NCBI GenBank assembly: GCA_019359505.1
Contig: JAHHHD010000017.1
Span: 53,631 to 117,630 of the forward strand
DNA length: 64,000 nucleotides
From: Drouetiella hepatica Uher 2000/2452
Lineage (GTDB): Bacteria; Cyanobacteriota; Cyanobacteriia; Elainellales; Elainellaceae
Reading direction: 5' to 3'
The notes under the pieces were generated by a model, which worked only from the letters and a program-made list of their open reading frames with translations, searched no databases and had not been told where the DNA came from. A program made the position numbers and the translations under genes. Positions within the stretch are counted from its first letter, which is position 1. Every line of letters begins with the position of its first letter. Shown in pieces: positions 7,901 through 16,646 of the stretch.

Positions 7901-10219
7901 GTCTAGAGAGAAACTTGAATCGTCATCTTCTAGGAAATTCGATAGATTCATTGCCGATGACTGATCGAGTTCATCTGCGATCGCCCCCTCGGCAGGTTCA
8001 CTCTCAAAGAAAGGATTTAGATCTAAATCATCGACCTGTTCAGCTTGATCCGCGCTGTTGAAGTTCTCAGAGCCAAAGTTCTCAGAGCCAAAGTTCTCAT
8101 CAAAGTTCTCAGGGCTAGAGCTGTTCAGATCCGCACTTGTCGAGGGGTTTTCAAACCAACTGAACTCTTCAGAAGTTGATAATTCAGTCGTTGATCCTGC
8201 TTCTAGAGGAAGGGCGATTGCGGCATCTTCCCAGGGGTCAGCTGGCAAATCCAAGCGGCTCGATTGCTCAGTCTGAGAGAGACTTTCTAGTTCAGGCTCT
8301 TCAAAGCTGTCTTCAAACAGTGAACCCGATGTCAGCGCCTCGCCGAAAATGGCATCTAGCTCGCCCAGTTCAGAGGCTGCGGTGTCAGCAGGCAAATCTG
8401 TGGTTGGAATATCCTCTAGACCTGCCATCAAATCATCAAGGTTCTCAAAGGCATCCGCATTTCTGGAACCTGTGGTACTTACTCCAAACAGATCCTCTTC
8501 CGTCTCGTCAGGTTGGGTGGAATTGCCAAACAAGGCATCCGCAAAGTCTTCTGGCTGGGACGAATCAATCTCAAATTGCAGCTCATGACCTGATGCTTCG
8601 ATCGTCTCAAACAGTCTATCCGTCTCAGACTCGTTACCAGCAGGGTCGGACGATTGTGAAATATTGAAGGACTGAGAGGAGCTTTCCAGCAGTCCTGACA
8701 GGTCTTCTTCTTCAAACCCATCCAGTACCAGATCTTCTACGCCGTCTTGGTCAAACAGAAAATCAGAAAAATCGTTGGATGCGCCCACCTCTGACGTTTC
8801 CGAAAACTGCTCAGTGGCTCTATCAACTGGCTCTTCTTCCCAAGACAGTCCTAAGTTAGGAACTTCGCCCTCAAACAAATCTGCCAAAGAGTTGAGTTCG
8901 ATCGCACTCATTTCAGATCCCAGGTACTCGTCCCCTTCCTGGAGGAGCGAGCTGGAAGAGTTGAGGTTGCCGCTTGCTTGAGGTAGACCTGATTCTTCAA
9001 GGGGGAGCAAAGAATCTGATGCCATCTCCTGCGTTGTATTTGAGGAGAAATCAAGGGCGGAGAAATCGAGTTCTGCCCTCTCAGCTTTGGGCGATCGCAA
9101 ATCAAAATCTAACCCCTCTGCTTCTTGAGAATCCAGGGTAGAAGCTGGGAGCACATCCGATTGATCTCGCTCGTTTGGCAGCTCAGGTGGCTCAGGATTG
9201 AACCAGTTGTCTGATAGCGGATCGGACAGATCGGCTTCAAACGGTGATGGGGTTGAGGAATCCGCGAAGTCAGAGAAGTCGTCGAAGATAGATGGTTCGT
9301 TCAGATCGCTCAGCGGCTGAGCAACATCGACGGCTGCCAGCAAATCATCAAAGGTATCCGTAATCTCGTCCTCGGCTTGAGGAGGCATCAGCTCTAGTAG
9401 AGCCTGACCTGCTGTAATTGCAGCCTGATCGCCCACTAGCACCTGCTCTTGGGCGCGTTTAATCTCTTTGATAACAACAGGAGCCAGAGTCCGATACGTA
9501 TTGTCAGGATTGCCGATCGCTCCTTCAGCCATTCCTAGCAGCGTGCACCAGTTGGGCAGATCGAGCTGTTCTCCGAGCCGCGACAGGGTGCGGCAGATTT
9601 GCTGGAGCCGTTGGCGGCTATCGGATGTGTCCGCCTGTTTGAACACTTGCAGCATCTCCCGCAGCTGTGCTGGCACATCGCTTTGGAAGATGAGCTGAAG
9701 CGCACTTTCTTCACGGGCGATCGCAGGCGGCTTGGGTGCAGGTTTCACAGGCGCGGCAATCGGCAGCTCCAGATCTTCTGGAAGCGCACTGCCCGATTGA
9801 CTCACTAATAGGGTCAGGTGTTGACCGAGTTCAGCAAACACTGGCTCTACTTCCGCCATGGCTTCTTGAGCGCGATCGTCCGTCAAGCCAAACGGCCCCT
9901 GAAGCTGATCGACCAGCTCTTGCAGCGTATCAAAGACTCTCAGAAACAGGGACTCAAGGCGCTGATCAACCTTGACTGGGCATTCCTTCAAAATTTTGAA
10001 ATAGTCTTCCAGCCGATGCGCCGTATGCTGAATGCTAGTCAGCCCCAACATGGCAGCTCCACCCTTGACAGAGTGCGCCGCTCGAAACACTTCACTCACC
10101 ATTTCTGGATCGGCGATCGTGCTCTGGAGATTCAACAACCCTTGCTCAAGGGTATTGAGGTGGTCTTTTGCCTCCTCAATGAAGTAGCCCATGATCCGCT
10201 GTTGTTGTTCCGACAGCAT
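5000..10219 (-). CDS. hmpE: CheA-type hybrid histidine kinase of the Hmp/Pil chemotaxis system
   Basis: The central kinase of a type IV pilus chemotaxis system (HmpE, also called PilL), 1739 residues. An Hpt domain is at 1-130 with the phosphorylated histidine in AAHSVKGGA (His49). A second helical Hpt-like region without that motif lies near 170-290. A very acidic, Ser/Asp/Glu-rich linker of about 800 residues follows. Then come the dimerisation helices (after VSVKHLDNLNNLVGE), the ATPase with N box HLVNNAVAHGIE and G boxes DDGGGI and GRGVGLD, a CheW-like domain, and a C-terminal receiver with VDDS and CDIEMPRMDG. Last gene of the operon, 94 bp after hmpD. The linker repeats the motif DFADLEAML. 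The start has an AGAGGA ribosome site. PixL is the alternative name if light input were shown, but the partner receptor has no GAF domains. Confidence 0.95.
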   Translation of the reverse strand: MLSEQQQRIMGYFIEEAKDHLNTLEQGLLNLQSTIADPEMVSEVFRAAHSVKGGAAMLGLTSIQHTAHRLEDYFKILKECPVKVDQRLESLFLRVFDTLQELVDQLQGPFGLTDDRAQEAMAEVEPVFAELGQHLTLLVSQSGSALPEDLELPIAAPVKPAPKPPAIAREESALQLIFQSDVPAQLREMLQVFKQADTSDSRQRLQQICRTLSRLGEQLDLPNWCTLLGMAEGAIGNPDNTYRTLAPVVIKEIKRAQEQVLVGDQAAITAGQALLELMPPQAEDEITDTFDDLLAAVDVAQPLSDLNEPSIFDDFSDFADSSTPSPFEADLSDPLSDNWFNPEPPELPNERDQSDVLPASTLDSQEAEGLDFDLRSPKAERAELDFSALDFSSNTTQEMASDSLLPLEESGLPQASGNLNSSSSLLQEGDEYLGSEMSAIELNSLADLFEGEVPNLGLSWEEEPVDRATEQFSETSEVGASNDFSDFLFDQDGVEDLVLDGFEEEDLSGLLESSSQSFNISQSSDPAGNESETDRLFETIEASGHELQFEIDSSQPEDFADALFGNSTQPDETEEDLFGVSTTGSRNADAFENLDDLMAGLEDIPTTDLPADTAASELGELDAIFGEALTSGSLFEDSFEEPELESLSQTEQSSRLDLPADPWEDAAIALPLEAGSTTELSTSEEFSWFENPSTSADLNSSSPENFDENFGSENFGSENFNSADQAEQVDDLDLNPFFESEPAEGAIADELDQSSAMNLSNFLEDDDSSFSLDLSMDLPTPVLEDVSEDFKQSDLTSNLGSLELDSLDLDSSELDGSASDLDAIFGSENSVDVEAAPFDFSFDGNEVGSGSDRAELNHHEPDEDTEPSEPNSSDLDWITFPEPEPIALSGSLVEASDVEISDTEASDAEIFDTLEPIDLLEPDAASSSESIQQADFDPFFAIDPEVSIQENIQGFESAEDEMPDAEMSLSESLSEEITLDTEDDFADLEAMLEDSALGEVSQANAELAVQEDDFADLEAMLGEEPSHASSQTIASSQIGQITESSEAEDEFGDLEDLLEDVKQKLGGSSAQRSNRQASTPANRRTNRRNVLSDQTMRVSVKHLDNLNNLVGEMVVNRNSLEQAQERLRQFLDNLLYQVQQLSDVGQRMRDLYERSLLESSLLSNRRSYHLSPQSSFAPAPSNHATGASFDALEMDRFTGFHTLSQEMIELIVRVRESASDIDFVVEESDQVTRNFRQITTQLQEGLTRSRMVPFAQTADRLPRGVRDNSLKYGKQSELHIEGRDTLIDKMIVEQLYDPMTHLVNNAVAHGIETPAVRVAGGKPPTGKITIRAFHQGNQTIISVSDDGGGIDPDYVKSKAVARGLVTPAEAKEMTRLDVYDLLFHHGFSTADQVDDLKGRGVGLDVVRSNLNEIRGVISIDSTIGKGTTFTIRLPLTLSISKALCCISNRARVAFPMDGVEDMLDVPKERIQTDEQGGTSIYWRDALLPFQSLSTLLGYNRMLGRGSVYGGNQEEDIISIVVLRSAGNYLALQVDQVLGEQEIVIKQLEGPVPKPVGVAGATVLGDGRIMPIADVLELIDLSEGRIRREAGSSLWDKSDELPPEPADLKTEPTVLIVDDSITVRELLSMTFNKVGYRVEQARDGQEAWEKLRSGLPCDLVFCDIEMPRMDGLELLSRIQKDPALAHLPIAMLTSRGADRHRQMAVQLGAKGYFTKPYLEEGLLDAAQRMLKGEVLVNTNL

Positions 10220-10313
10220 AGCCTTGTTCCTCTGTGATGATGGTGGGCGATCGCCCTTAGCTAAAACTTACCCAATCCGACTGCATAATCTGCTCGCCAG
10301 GTCTTCTCAACCG

Positions 10314-13175
10314 TCAAACTTTCTCGACTCTAAACCGTTCTACAGAAGCCAGCAGATCGCGGGCAACCCCCACCTGGTTTTGCAGTGAACCGGATACCCG
10401 CTGCGCTTCCTGAGAAGTCTCTTGGGCGGTCAGCTCCACTGACTGCATCACCTGCGCCACGTTGCGAGAGGTTTCGGTTTGCTCGACTGTGTCGGCGGTA
10501 ATCGATCGCACCAGCACGTCAATCCGGTTAGAAACCTGAATGATATCCTCTAGCGATCGCTTCGCCTGTTCCGCCAATCGCGTGCCCTCAATTACTTGCT
10601 GCGTCCCTTCTTCCATGGCCGTCATCACCGACCCTGTTTCGCCCTGAATCTGCAACACGATTTGCTCAATTTCTTTGGACGCTTTTGCCGCGCGATCGGC
10701 CAACTGCCGGACTTCATCTGCAACAATGGCGAAGCCTCGACCTGCCTCACCTGCTCTCGCCGCCTCAATACTGGCGTTTAAAGCCAGCAGGTTCGTTCGA
10801 GAGGCAATTTGCGAAATCAGGGCCACAATCTTCGAAATCTCCTGGGAAGATTCTGCGAGTCGCTTCACCTTGCGAGTCGTTTCAGCAACCGTTTCGCGGA
10901 TCTCCAAAATACCCGACACCGTGCGTTCTACCGCCTCACCGCCTTTAAGCGCAGTTGCCGATGCCGATCGCGCCACTTCCTCTGCCTCACGGGCGCTTTC
11001 AGCCACCCGTTGAATCGAGTCCGTCATCACCTGCACCGAGTTGAGGGTAACGGCAAGCTCCTCGGCTTGGCGTAGAGCGTCCGATGAGAGCGATCGGGCA
11101 AAGATTTCGTTCTCAGTGGAACTTTTCGTCACCTGCCGTGCCGCCATTTTCACCTGCTGCACAATTTCCCGCAGGTTTTGAATCGTCAGGTTAAAGGAGT
11201 CGGCAACTGCGCCCAGCACGTCTGCCGTCACCTCAGCCTGCACCGTCAGGTCACCTCTCGCCGCGCCTTCCACGTCATCTAGCAAGCGAATCACCTGACG
11301 CTGCAAATCTTCTTTTGCCTGCTCCTGCTCTTCTGCCTTCCGCTGAGCTTCGCTAGTCGTCGTCAAAATCACGCGCGCCATCTGATTAAAGCCCGTTGCC
11401 AACTGACCAAACTCATCTTCAGAATGGACGGTTGCTCTTGCGTTGAGGTTGCCCTGAGAAACTGCATCAAACTGATACTGCAAGTCGGTCGCCGTCTGGC
11501 GAACTTGCTTGGTCAAAAATCCTCCTAAGCTGGCCGACACACCAAATCCTGCCAAGCCAGCCGCAACGCTCATCAGCAAGCCTGCCGGAGTCAGGTAGGG
11601 CAGCACGGTTTCCTTGCGCTCTTGGGGCACAGTCGTAGCAAAGCCAAAATAAACGGTCGCGGCTGCCAGCGCCGAAACCACCCCAGTGGCTCCTGCGATA
11701 ATCCATTTCTTAGTGACTAGGGGGGCATTTTCTAACGGAGCCGCCCAGCCTTGATCCAGACTGGCATCAGGTTCAGCGCGTCCGTCGGAGGGGGCAAAGG
11801 ATGGCAAATGGTCGGAGGTGGTTGAAAGCGGAAAGACCTCATCTTCTCGAATAACCGAATTATCACTGCCGCTGTCGCCAAAGTCGAAACTGACAGCGCT
11901 GTTGGTTAGTGAGGCGCTTGCCGAGGAGTGCATTCCAGAAGTGCCGATCGAAGGACTTGTAAAATCCACGGAGTTATCGGATAGGTCAAAATCAGGCAAG
12001 CTGCCGAGATCGTCAAACTCATCAAATTCATCTAGGAAATCAACGTTACTGCGTCCACCAGAGATACTGCTGCTTGAGGCAGAGCCTTGGTTTGAGGCAA
12101 AGCCCTGTTCTTCTAAACCTTCGAAATTGAAGCTATTGCCGCCTGAAACGAAGGTATGATCCTCTTGCTCGTAAAGATTCTCATTGTAAGAAGATTGAGA
12201 ATCATCATTAGAAAGGGGTGGCGAAGCGTAAGTTTGCGCATCATTCATGGGTGAAGAATCTAGCTCCTCTGCCCCCATGAACAGCGTGGCATCTTCAGCA
12301 GAACGTAAATTAAAGCCTCCCCGCGATCCTTCGCCATAGGGAGATGAGGGCGCTATGTCGTCTAGGGGCGGAAAGCTCGTGTCATCAAAGTCATCTAGCT
12401 CATCCAGCGAGAAGGGGGCATCGCTAGAGCTAATATCCGTGAAGGATTGAGCGGTGGTAAAGGGCTGGTTAGCCTCTCCGTAATCTTGAAAGGGGGCATC
12501 TGTTTCGGCAAAGGGGTTGGCAAAGGGAGACTCTTCTTGGGTGTCAAAGGGATCGTCCCGGTCAGGATTGCTTTGATAAGCACCTGCATTGCCTTCATCC
12601 AGACTCAGATCGGCAAAATCAAAATCATCGACTGGCTCTTGAGGCTGGCTAGGTTGGGCAGCTGGGTTGAACTGAAAAGGCGATTGAGAATCAAGGGTGC
12701 TGACAAAGTCTGAATCAATATCTGAGAAATCGCTTGCCGAGAAGTCTGGTTCCGCAAAGTCTTTGTCAGAAAAATCTGCATCTGCGGGATTCTGATGCAT
12801 AAAATCTTGATTAGAAATCCCGCGATCGGCGAAGTCTTGCTCAGAGAACGGCTCAGCCTCAGCCTGCTGACCTGCCTGAGGGTCGAAACCATCCGCCGTG
12901 ACAAATTGGTCGGCATAGGTCAAGCCATTGTTGGCGTAGTTAACAAATTCGACATCGTCGGTCAGTTTGAGAACCGATTGATACTGTTCACAGGCAATAG
13001 CAAACTGCTGAAGCCCATAGCAATAGATATGCCCACGCAGCAATCGGACGCTCGGATCGCCTGGATGCATCTCGACTAACCGATCGATAATTGCCGCTGC
13101 TTCCTCATAGCTGCCAAGCATGTAGGCTCTTTCGGCTTGTTGATATTCACTTGCGAATCCGGTGACTGATCCCAT
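10314..13175 (-). CDS. hmpD: Methyl-accepting chemotaxis receptor of the Hmp/Pil system, TPR plus acidic linker
   Basis: The membrane receptor of the pilus chemotaxis system (HmpD/PilJ type), 953 residues. The N terminus is cytoplasmic-looking and TPR-like (residues 5-90, [18 protein letters not shown]). A disordered, acidic stretch of about 380 residues follows, rich in DF and DFSD repeats. Two membrane segments come next (around 500 and 530), joined by a very short loop, so there is almost no periplasmic sensor. Two HAMP-like modules and a full signalling hairpin complete the protein, with the conserved tip [19 protein letters not shown]. No GAF or bilin-binding domain is present, unlike PixJ, so light sensing is not indicated. 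It sits between hmpC and hmpE in the same direction. Confidence 0.93.
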   Translation of the reverse strand: MGSVTGFASEYQQAERAYMLGSYEEAAAIIDRLVEMHPGDPSVRLLRGHIYCYGLQQFAIACEQYQSVLKLTDDVEFVNYANNGLTYADQFVTADGFDPQAGQQAEAEPFSEQDFADRGISNQDFMHQNPADADFSDKDFAEPDFSASDFSDIDSDFVSTLDSQSPFQFNPAAQPSQPQEPVDDFDFADLSLDEGNAGAYQSNPDRDDPFDTQEESPFANPFAETDAPFQDYGEANQPFTTAQSFTDISSSDAPFSLDELDDFDDTSFPPLDDIAPSSPYGEGSRGGFNLRSAEDATLFMGAEELDSSPMNDAQTYASPPLSNDDSQSSYNENLYEQEDHTFVSGGNSFNFEGLEEQGFASNQGSASSSSISGGRSNVDFLDEFDEFDDLGSLPDFDLSDNSVDFTSPSIGTSGMHSSASASLTNSAVSFDFGDSGSDNSVIREDEVFPLSTTSDHLPSFAPSDGRAEPDASLDQGWAAPLENAPLVTKKWIIAGATGVVSALAAATVYFGFATTVPQERKETVLPYLTPAGLLMSVAAGLAGFGVSASLGGFLTKQVRQTATDLQYQFDAVSQGNLNARATVHSEDEFGQLATGFNQMARVILTTTSEAQRKAEEQEQAKEDLQRQVIRLLDDVEGAARGDLTVQAEVTADVLGAVADSFNLTIQNLREIVQQVKMAARQVTKSSTENEIFARSLSSDALRQAEELAVTLNSVQVMTDSIQRVAESAREAEEVARSASATALKGGEAVERTVSGILEIRETVAETTRKVKRLAESSQEISKIVALISQIASRTNLLALNASIEAARAGEAGRGFAIVADEVRQLADRAAKASKEIEQIVLQIQGETGSVMTAMEEGTQQVIEGTRLAEQAKRSLEDIIQVSNRIDVLVRSITADTVEQTETSRNVAQVMQSVELTAQETSQEAQRVSGSLQNQVGVARDLLASVERFRVEKV

Positions 13176-13328
13176 TTAGTTTCTCCTGCCCATGCAATGA
13201 TCCGAGTTATCTGAATTTGAATGGTCTGAATCTGAGTTGTTTTAGGGTTGCCTTCTGAAAACGACAAGCGTCAATCTGTTGGCAAGCTAAGCTGCTGGCA
13301 AGCTAAGCTGCTGGCAAACAATGAGCAC

Positions 13329-13859
13329 TTAAGCCGCCCATCGAGCTGAGCGCAAGATTGCTACCTGGTCGAGCAGCCGAAGGTGACGATCGCTCTCCCG
13401 TCCTTGCGTCCATTCTCCCCGCAGAAAAGGTGCCATGCCGTCGGGGACGTTTGTGGGAATTTGAATTTCTTCAATATCCAGCCAGTCCATCCCCACAATC
13501 CGATCGATCGCCAGCCCTAACATTGTGTCCTGATCTTCCACAGCGATCACAGAAATTTCTGGGCGATCGGTACTCAATAGTATCGGGCTTCCTAAAAACT
13601 GTCCCAAATCTGCAACCCAAATCACACGGCCCCGCACATTTAGCGTACCCAGCAGCAGAGGAGAAACATTGGGAATAGGGGTAATGCGATCGGGCGGCGA
13701 TGAAATCACCTCTCTAATTCCAGTTGCAGGCAAAGCAAATTCATCTCCTGAAGCCACAAAAAACTTGAGATGAAGCTCACCCTCAGGACTTTCTAGCTCC
13801 TGAAGTTCGGGTGCCTGATCTTGACCTCTTCCCGTTGAAAAATCCAAATTCCCAATCAT
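13329..13859 (-). CDS. hmpC: CheW-like adaptor of the Hmp/Pil system
   Basis: A scaffold protein that links the receptor HmpD to the kinase HmpE, 176 residues. The CheW fold runs through most of the sequence: FVASGDEFALPATGIREVI near residue 35 and LLLGTLNVRGRVIWVADLGQ near residue 70 are the typical CheW strands. The first 25 residues are a short polar extension. It lies third in the operon, 132 bp after hmpB and 153 bp before hmpD. The single CheW domain and the position between a CheY-like and a receptor gene match the pilGHIJ/hmpBCD order known in cyanobacteria. Confidence 0.93.
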   Translation of the reverse strand: MIGNLDFSTGRGQDQAPELQELESPEGELHLKFFVASGDEFALPATGIREVISSPPDRITPIPNVSPLLLGTLNVRGRVIWVADLGQFLGSPILLSTDRPEISVIAVEDQDTMLGLAIDRIVGMDWLDIEEIQIPTNVPDGMAPFLRGEWTQGRESDRHLRLLDQVAILRSARWAA

Positions 13860-13991
13860 GAATCTAACCTACCTACGCAAGGGGACTATTGCGATGCTTT
13901 CATCCTTAAGCTACCCCTGTAATAGAATTCCATAACACTTTATGATGCAGGGTCTATTCTTAACTTAATCTTTACAGCGGTTTTGTTAAGT

Positions 13992-14357
13992 TTACTTTCT
14001 CAGGAGTTGCTTGACGGTTCCGACTAACTCAGTGGGTTGAAAAGGCTTGGCAATATAGGCATCTGCACCTTGCTTCATGCCCCAGTAGCGATCGAACTCT
14101 TCTCCTTTGGAAGAACACATGACAACGGGAACATTTTGAGTCTTGGGATCAGCCTTGAGCCGACGACAAACCTCGTAGCCATTCATGCGGGGCATCACAA
14201 TATCTAGCACCACCAAATCAGGGCGCTGACCCTGAATTTTTTCCAGCGCCTCCATACCATCACTGGCAACCGTAACACTTAAGCCGCTCCCCCTCAGCAG
14301 ATCGGTGATCATTTCCCGCTGGGTAACACTGTCTTCCACCACTAAAACCGTACTCAT
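13992..14357 (-). CDS. hmpB: CheY-like response regulator of the Hmp/Pil system
   Basis: A single receiver domain, 121 residues, with no output domain. Acidic pocket residues are in VVEDS, the phosphorylation site in VVLDIVMPRMNG (about Asp52), the switch residue in VVMCSSKG and the conserved lysine in IAKPFQP. In this family it probably takes phosphate from HmpE, to act on pilus motors or as a phosphate sink. It is preceded by a 318-bp gap after hmpA, so a promoter of its own is possible. Confidence 0.95.
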   Translation of the reverse strand: MSTVLVVEDSVTQREMITDLLRGSGLSVTVASDGMEALEKIQGQRPDLVVLDIVMPRMNGYEVCRRLKADPKTQNVPVVMCSSKGEEFDRYWGMKQGADAYIAKPFQPTELVGTVKQLLRK

Positions 14358-14675
14358 AACGCTCTACCTGCTAGATGCGACTTAATCGGGAATAACCTGC
14401 TGGCAGTGGTTCTGTTAGAAAGGTTCCCGCTGAAAATTTCTCTGGTGGAAATACTGGCATTGCCGCTTTTAGGAATGAAATATTGTATATGAGAGCCTCT
14501 CTGCCACCCTCTTACACAAAAATTTATCCCAAAATTCAGCAGTGCCGAAATATCTATAAAAAAGGCTTTGATGAGGTCAGCAAAAAAGACAGTATGGACA
14601 GGAGCAGGAATTTTCACAAGACTTTCGCTGGGTTTATGTGGCTGATCTGGATTGCCCATGCTTCACAGTTTTAGC
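14358..14675. other. Gap between hmpA and hmpB, no gene seen
   Basis: A 318-bp spacer, long for an operon. It is AT-rich in the middle (TATAAAAAAGGC near 14553). Open frames crossing it on both strands lack recognisable features and good start signals, so I call none. An internal promoter or processing site for hmpB is possible but not shown. Confidence 0.5.
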
Positions 14676-15947
14676 TCATCTTCCGATTTCTAGCTCATCT
14701 TCCAAAGCTTCCGCCAACAATTTTTCGGGTTTTGGACGGTTGAGATCGCCAATACCCACATATCTTTCCACCAGCATCAGTAGCTCTCCTTCCCCAAAGG
14801 GCTTGGTTAGATAGTCGGTGGCGCCCACCATGCGAGCCGTAACGCGATCGATAAAGCCATCCTTGCCCGTCAGCATGACGATCGGGGTGCCCCGAAACGC
14901 CGTCGATCGCCGCAGCATGGCGCATAGCTCATAGCCATCTAGCTCCGGCATCGTGATATCGCACAAAATCAAATCAGGCTTGAGCTGAAACACGAGGCTC
15001 AGCGCTTTTAGAGGATTGCTGATTGCCGTGACCTCGTAGCCATGACGATTCAAAATATCCTCCACAGATTGACGTACCGTGAGACCATCATCAATGCAAA
15101 CAATTCTGGGCACCCGATCTTGATAGAGCTGCATCTCTCGCTTCTGGGCGATCGCCTCCCCGTCAGCAGGGGAATTGAGCAACTGCACCGAGCCATCCCG
15201 AATGTGAGGATATACCGCACGAGCAACGGTAAGAATATCGCGGTTGAGATAGCGCGCCATCTGACGTAGGGACGTTTTGCCATCTGCCCAGCGCTCCAAA
15301 ATCTTGAAGGTTGCTTCTGACACTGTTTCTCGCAGGTGGTTGGCATCGGCGATCGCTGGACACTGATCTGGCGACTGAATGTGCGGATGAAACTGCTTCC
15401 ATTCCTGAACCTGCTTCATGGTGCGAGCCATCATGGGCGCAATTTCTAGGGTCGTGAGCTGAGGCGAGAGCGCCGACCCTAGCTCAAACACAAAGGAGCC
15501 TTGGTGCAAGCTCAGCAAATCAAACAGCGTCTCATAGACCATGCTTTGAATCACGGCGCGTCCCTGTGCCGGGGTCAAAACGCTGTTTTCTAGCAGAGTC
15601 CAAAGATAGCCATATTCGGGGGCATTGTGGGTGGCGATCGTCGAGGCATTTGTCTGATCCACAGCCTTGTGCACTCGGTAGCGACGCAAATGATCCCGCA
15701 GACGCGAGAGGTTGCTACTGCTGCTACCCGCATAAATAATTTGACCGTTGAGAAAGAAAACAAACCAGGATTGGGAGGGCTGCGCTAAAGCCTTGCGATT
15801 ACGGCTGGCAGATCCGGCTCCAAAATCGCCACTCACACCCGCGATCGAGGAGCCATGAGATTCTACGAACAGTTCGCCCGTGCGCTGACCCAGCTCAATC
15901 AGCTGTAAAATGCTGCGGATGTCGATCTCACTCAGCTTGCCCTGCAT
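14676..15947 (-). CDS. hmpA: PatA-like response regulator of the Hmp/Pil system
   Basis: First gene of the chemotaxis operon (HmpA/PilG, PatA family), 423 residues. The N-terminal PatA/DUF4388 region starts MQGKLSEIDIRSILQLIE, the hallmark of these proteins. A middle helical region of unknown role covers about residues 110-270. The C-terminal receiver begins near residue 283 with RIVCIDDG and has the phosphorylation motif LILCDITMPELDGYE and lysine YLTKPFG. In cyanobacteria such proteins steer pilus polarity and, in heterocyst formers, cell pattern. It is divergent from hmpF, with about 700 bp between them. Confidence 0.94.
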   Translation of the reverse strand: MQGKLSEIDIRSILQLIELGQRTGELFVESHGSSIAGVSGDFGAGSASRNRKALAQPSQSWFVFFLNGQIIYAGSSSSNLSRLRDHLRRYRVHKAVDQTNASTIATHNAPEYGYLWTLLENSVLTPAQGRAVIQSMVYETLFDLLSLHQGSFVFELGSALSPQLTTLEIAPMMARTMKQVQEWKQFHPHIQSPDQCPAIADANHLRETVSEATFKILERWADGKTSLRQMARYLNRDILTVARAVYPHIRDGSVQLLNSPADGEAIAQKREMQLYQDRVPRIVCIDDGLTVRQSVEDILNRHGYEVTAISNPLKALSLVFQLKPDLILCDITMPELDGYELCAMLRRSTAFRGTPIVMLTGKDGFIDRVTARMVGATDYLTKPFGEGELLMLVERYVGIGDLNRPKPEKLLAEALEDELEIGR

Positions 15948-16109
15948 TCCAATTCAACAGGCCCATAGAAACTGCATCTGAGTCCATTCTGCCCATTTTC
16001 TCCGCGCCTTGTAACTTTCTTTGCGTTTCATATAGCTTTTATAGCTTTAGGCAACTCCAGCTTTAGGCAACAGGCTTCACACTCTGGCAACCTGACTCTT
16101 TCACAGCAG

Positions 16110-16212
16110 ATATGGCGCTACGCGCTTGGATCTAATAAGTTATTTTTGAGAGCCGCGCTCCGCGCGGCTCTCAAAAATAACTCACCCTAACTCAATTACG
16201 TAATGCCATATG
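16110..16212. repeat. Palindromic intergenic element, family A, copy 3 (inverted)
   Basis: Same element as at 1.7 kb but in the opposite orientation: it begins TATGGCGCTACGCGCTTGGAT and ends CTCAATTACGTAATGCCATA. The stem is intact but the poly-T part is one base shorter. It lies in the divergent hmpA/hmpF regulatory region, about 160 bp upstream of hmpA. Confidence 0.85.
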
Positions 16213-16646
16213 CCCTTATTTTTATTTTTTATAAGAATTTTTATGAGAACGCGCCGAATCTTAAATCAGGTTTGTTGAAGTGCTGCGATTATGGGGAACT
16301 CTGAAAATACGCTCAAATTCTAGCCCTCCGCTATTGAAAGATAATGGTACAGTTGACTGGAAATATGGCTAGACAGCCCCAAGGTGCCCTGCTCAATAGC
16401 ATCTGCAAGCGATGCAGCGAAGCGATTCTAAGGTAATCGCCACGCAATAGCGATCGCCTTAGAGACAAATAGGAGTCAGATTGCTGCAAATTGAGTAGGC
16501 TAGTAGCGTTATTTCCATCAAGTAGGTCTGTTGATGAGCAGCTTTGGCTGTTGGGGTGAGTCAAGATGAATACAAGAGTCGAAACAGCCTGAGAGCTGAA
16601 AAAGCTGATTTTGGATTGAGCTTAGACATAGAAGAGGATTTTCAGC
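16213..16646. promoter_or_regulatory. Region upstream of hmpF, no gene seen
   Basis: 434 bp between the family A element and hmpF. It must hold the hmpF promoter and perhaps the hmpA one. I see no recognisable operator. A 77-codon minus-strand open frame (16331-16564) shows no family features and I do not call it. Confidence 0.45.

Noticed and set aside
5000..10219. Many small plus-strand frames across the hmpE gene
   Set aside because: They are mirror frames of the Ser/Asp/Glu-rich linker (long open antisense frames are expected there) and have no start signals.
10314..13175. PixJ-type phototaxis receptor
   Set aside because: No GAF or bilin-binding region is present, so HmpD/PilJ is the better name.
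14354..14659. 101-codon frame between hmpA and hmpB
   Set aside because: It overlaps the hmpB start, has mixed composition and no recognisable domain; the gap is better read as untranslated sequence.
16331..16564. 77-codon frame upstream of hmpF
   Set aside because: No start signal or similarity recognised; it lies in the divergent control region.
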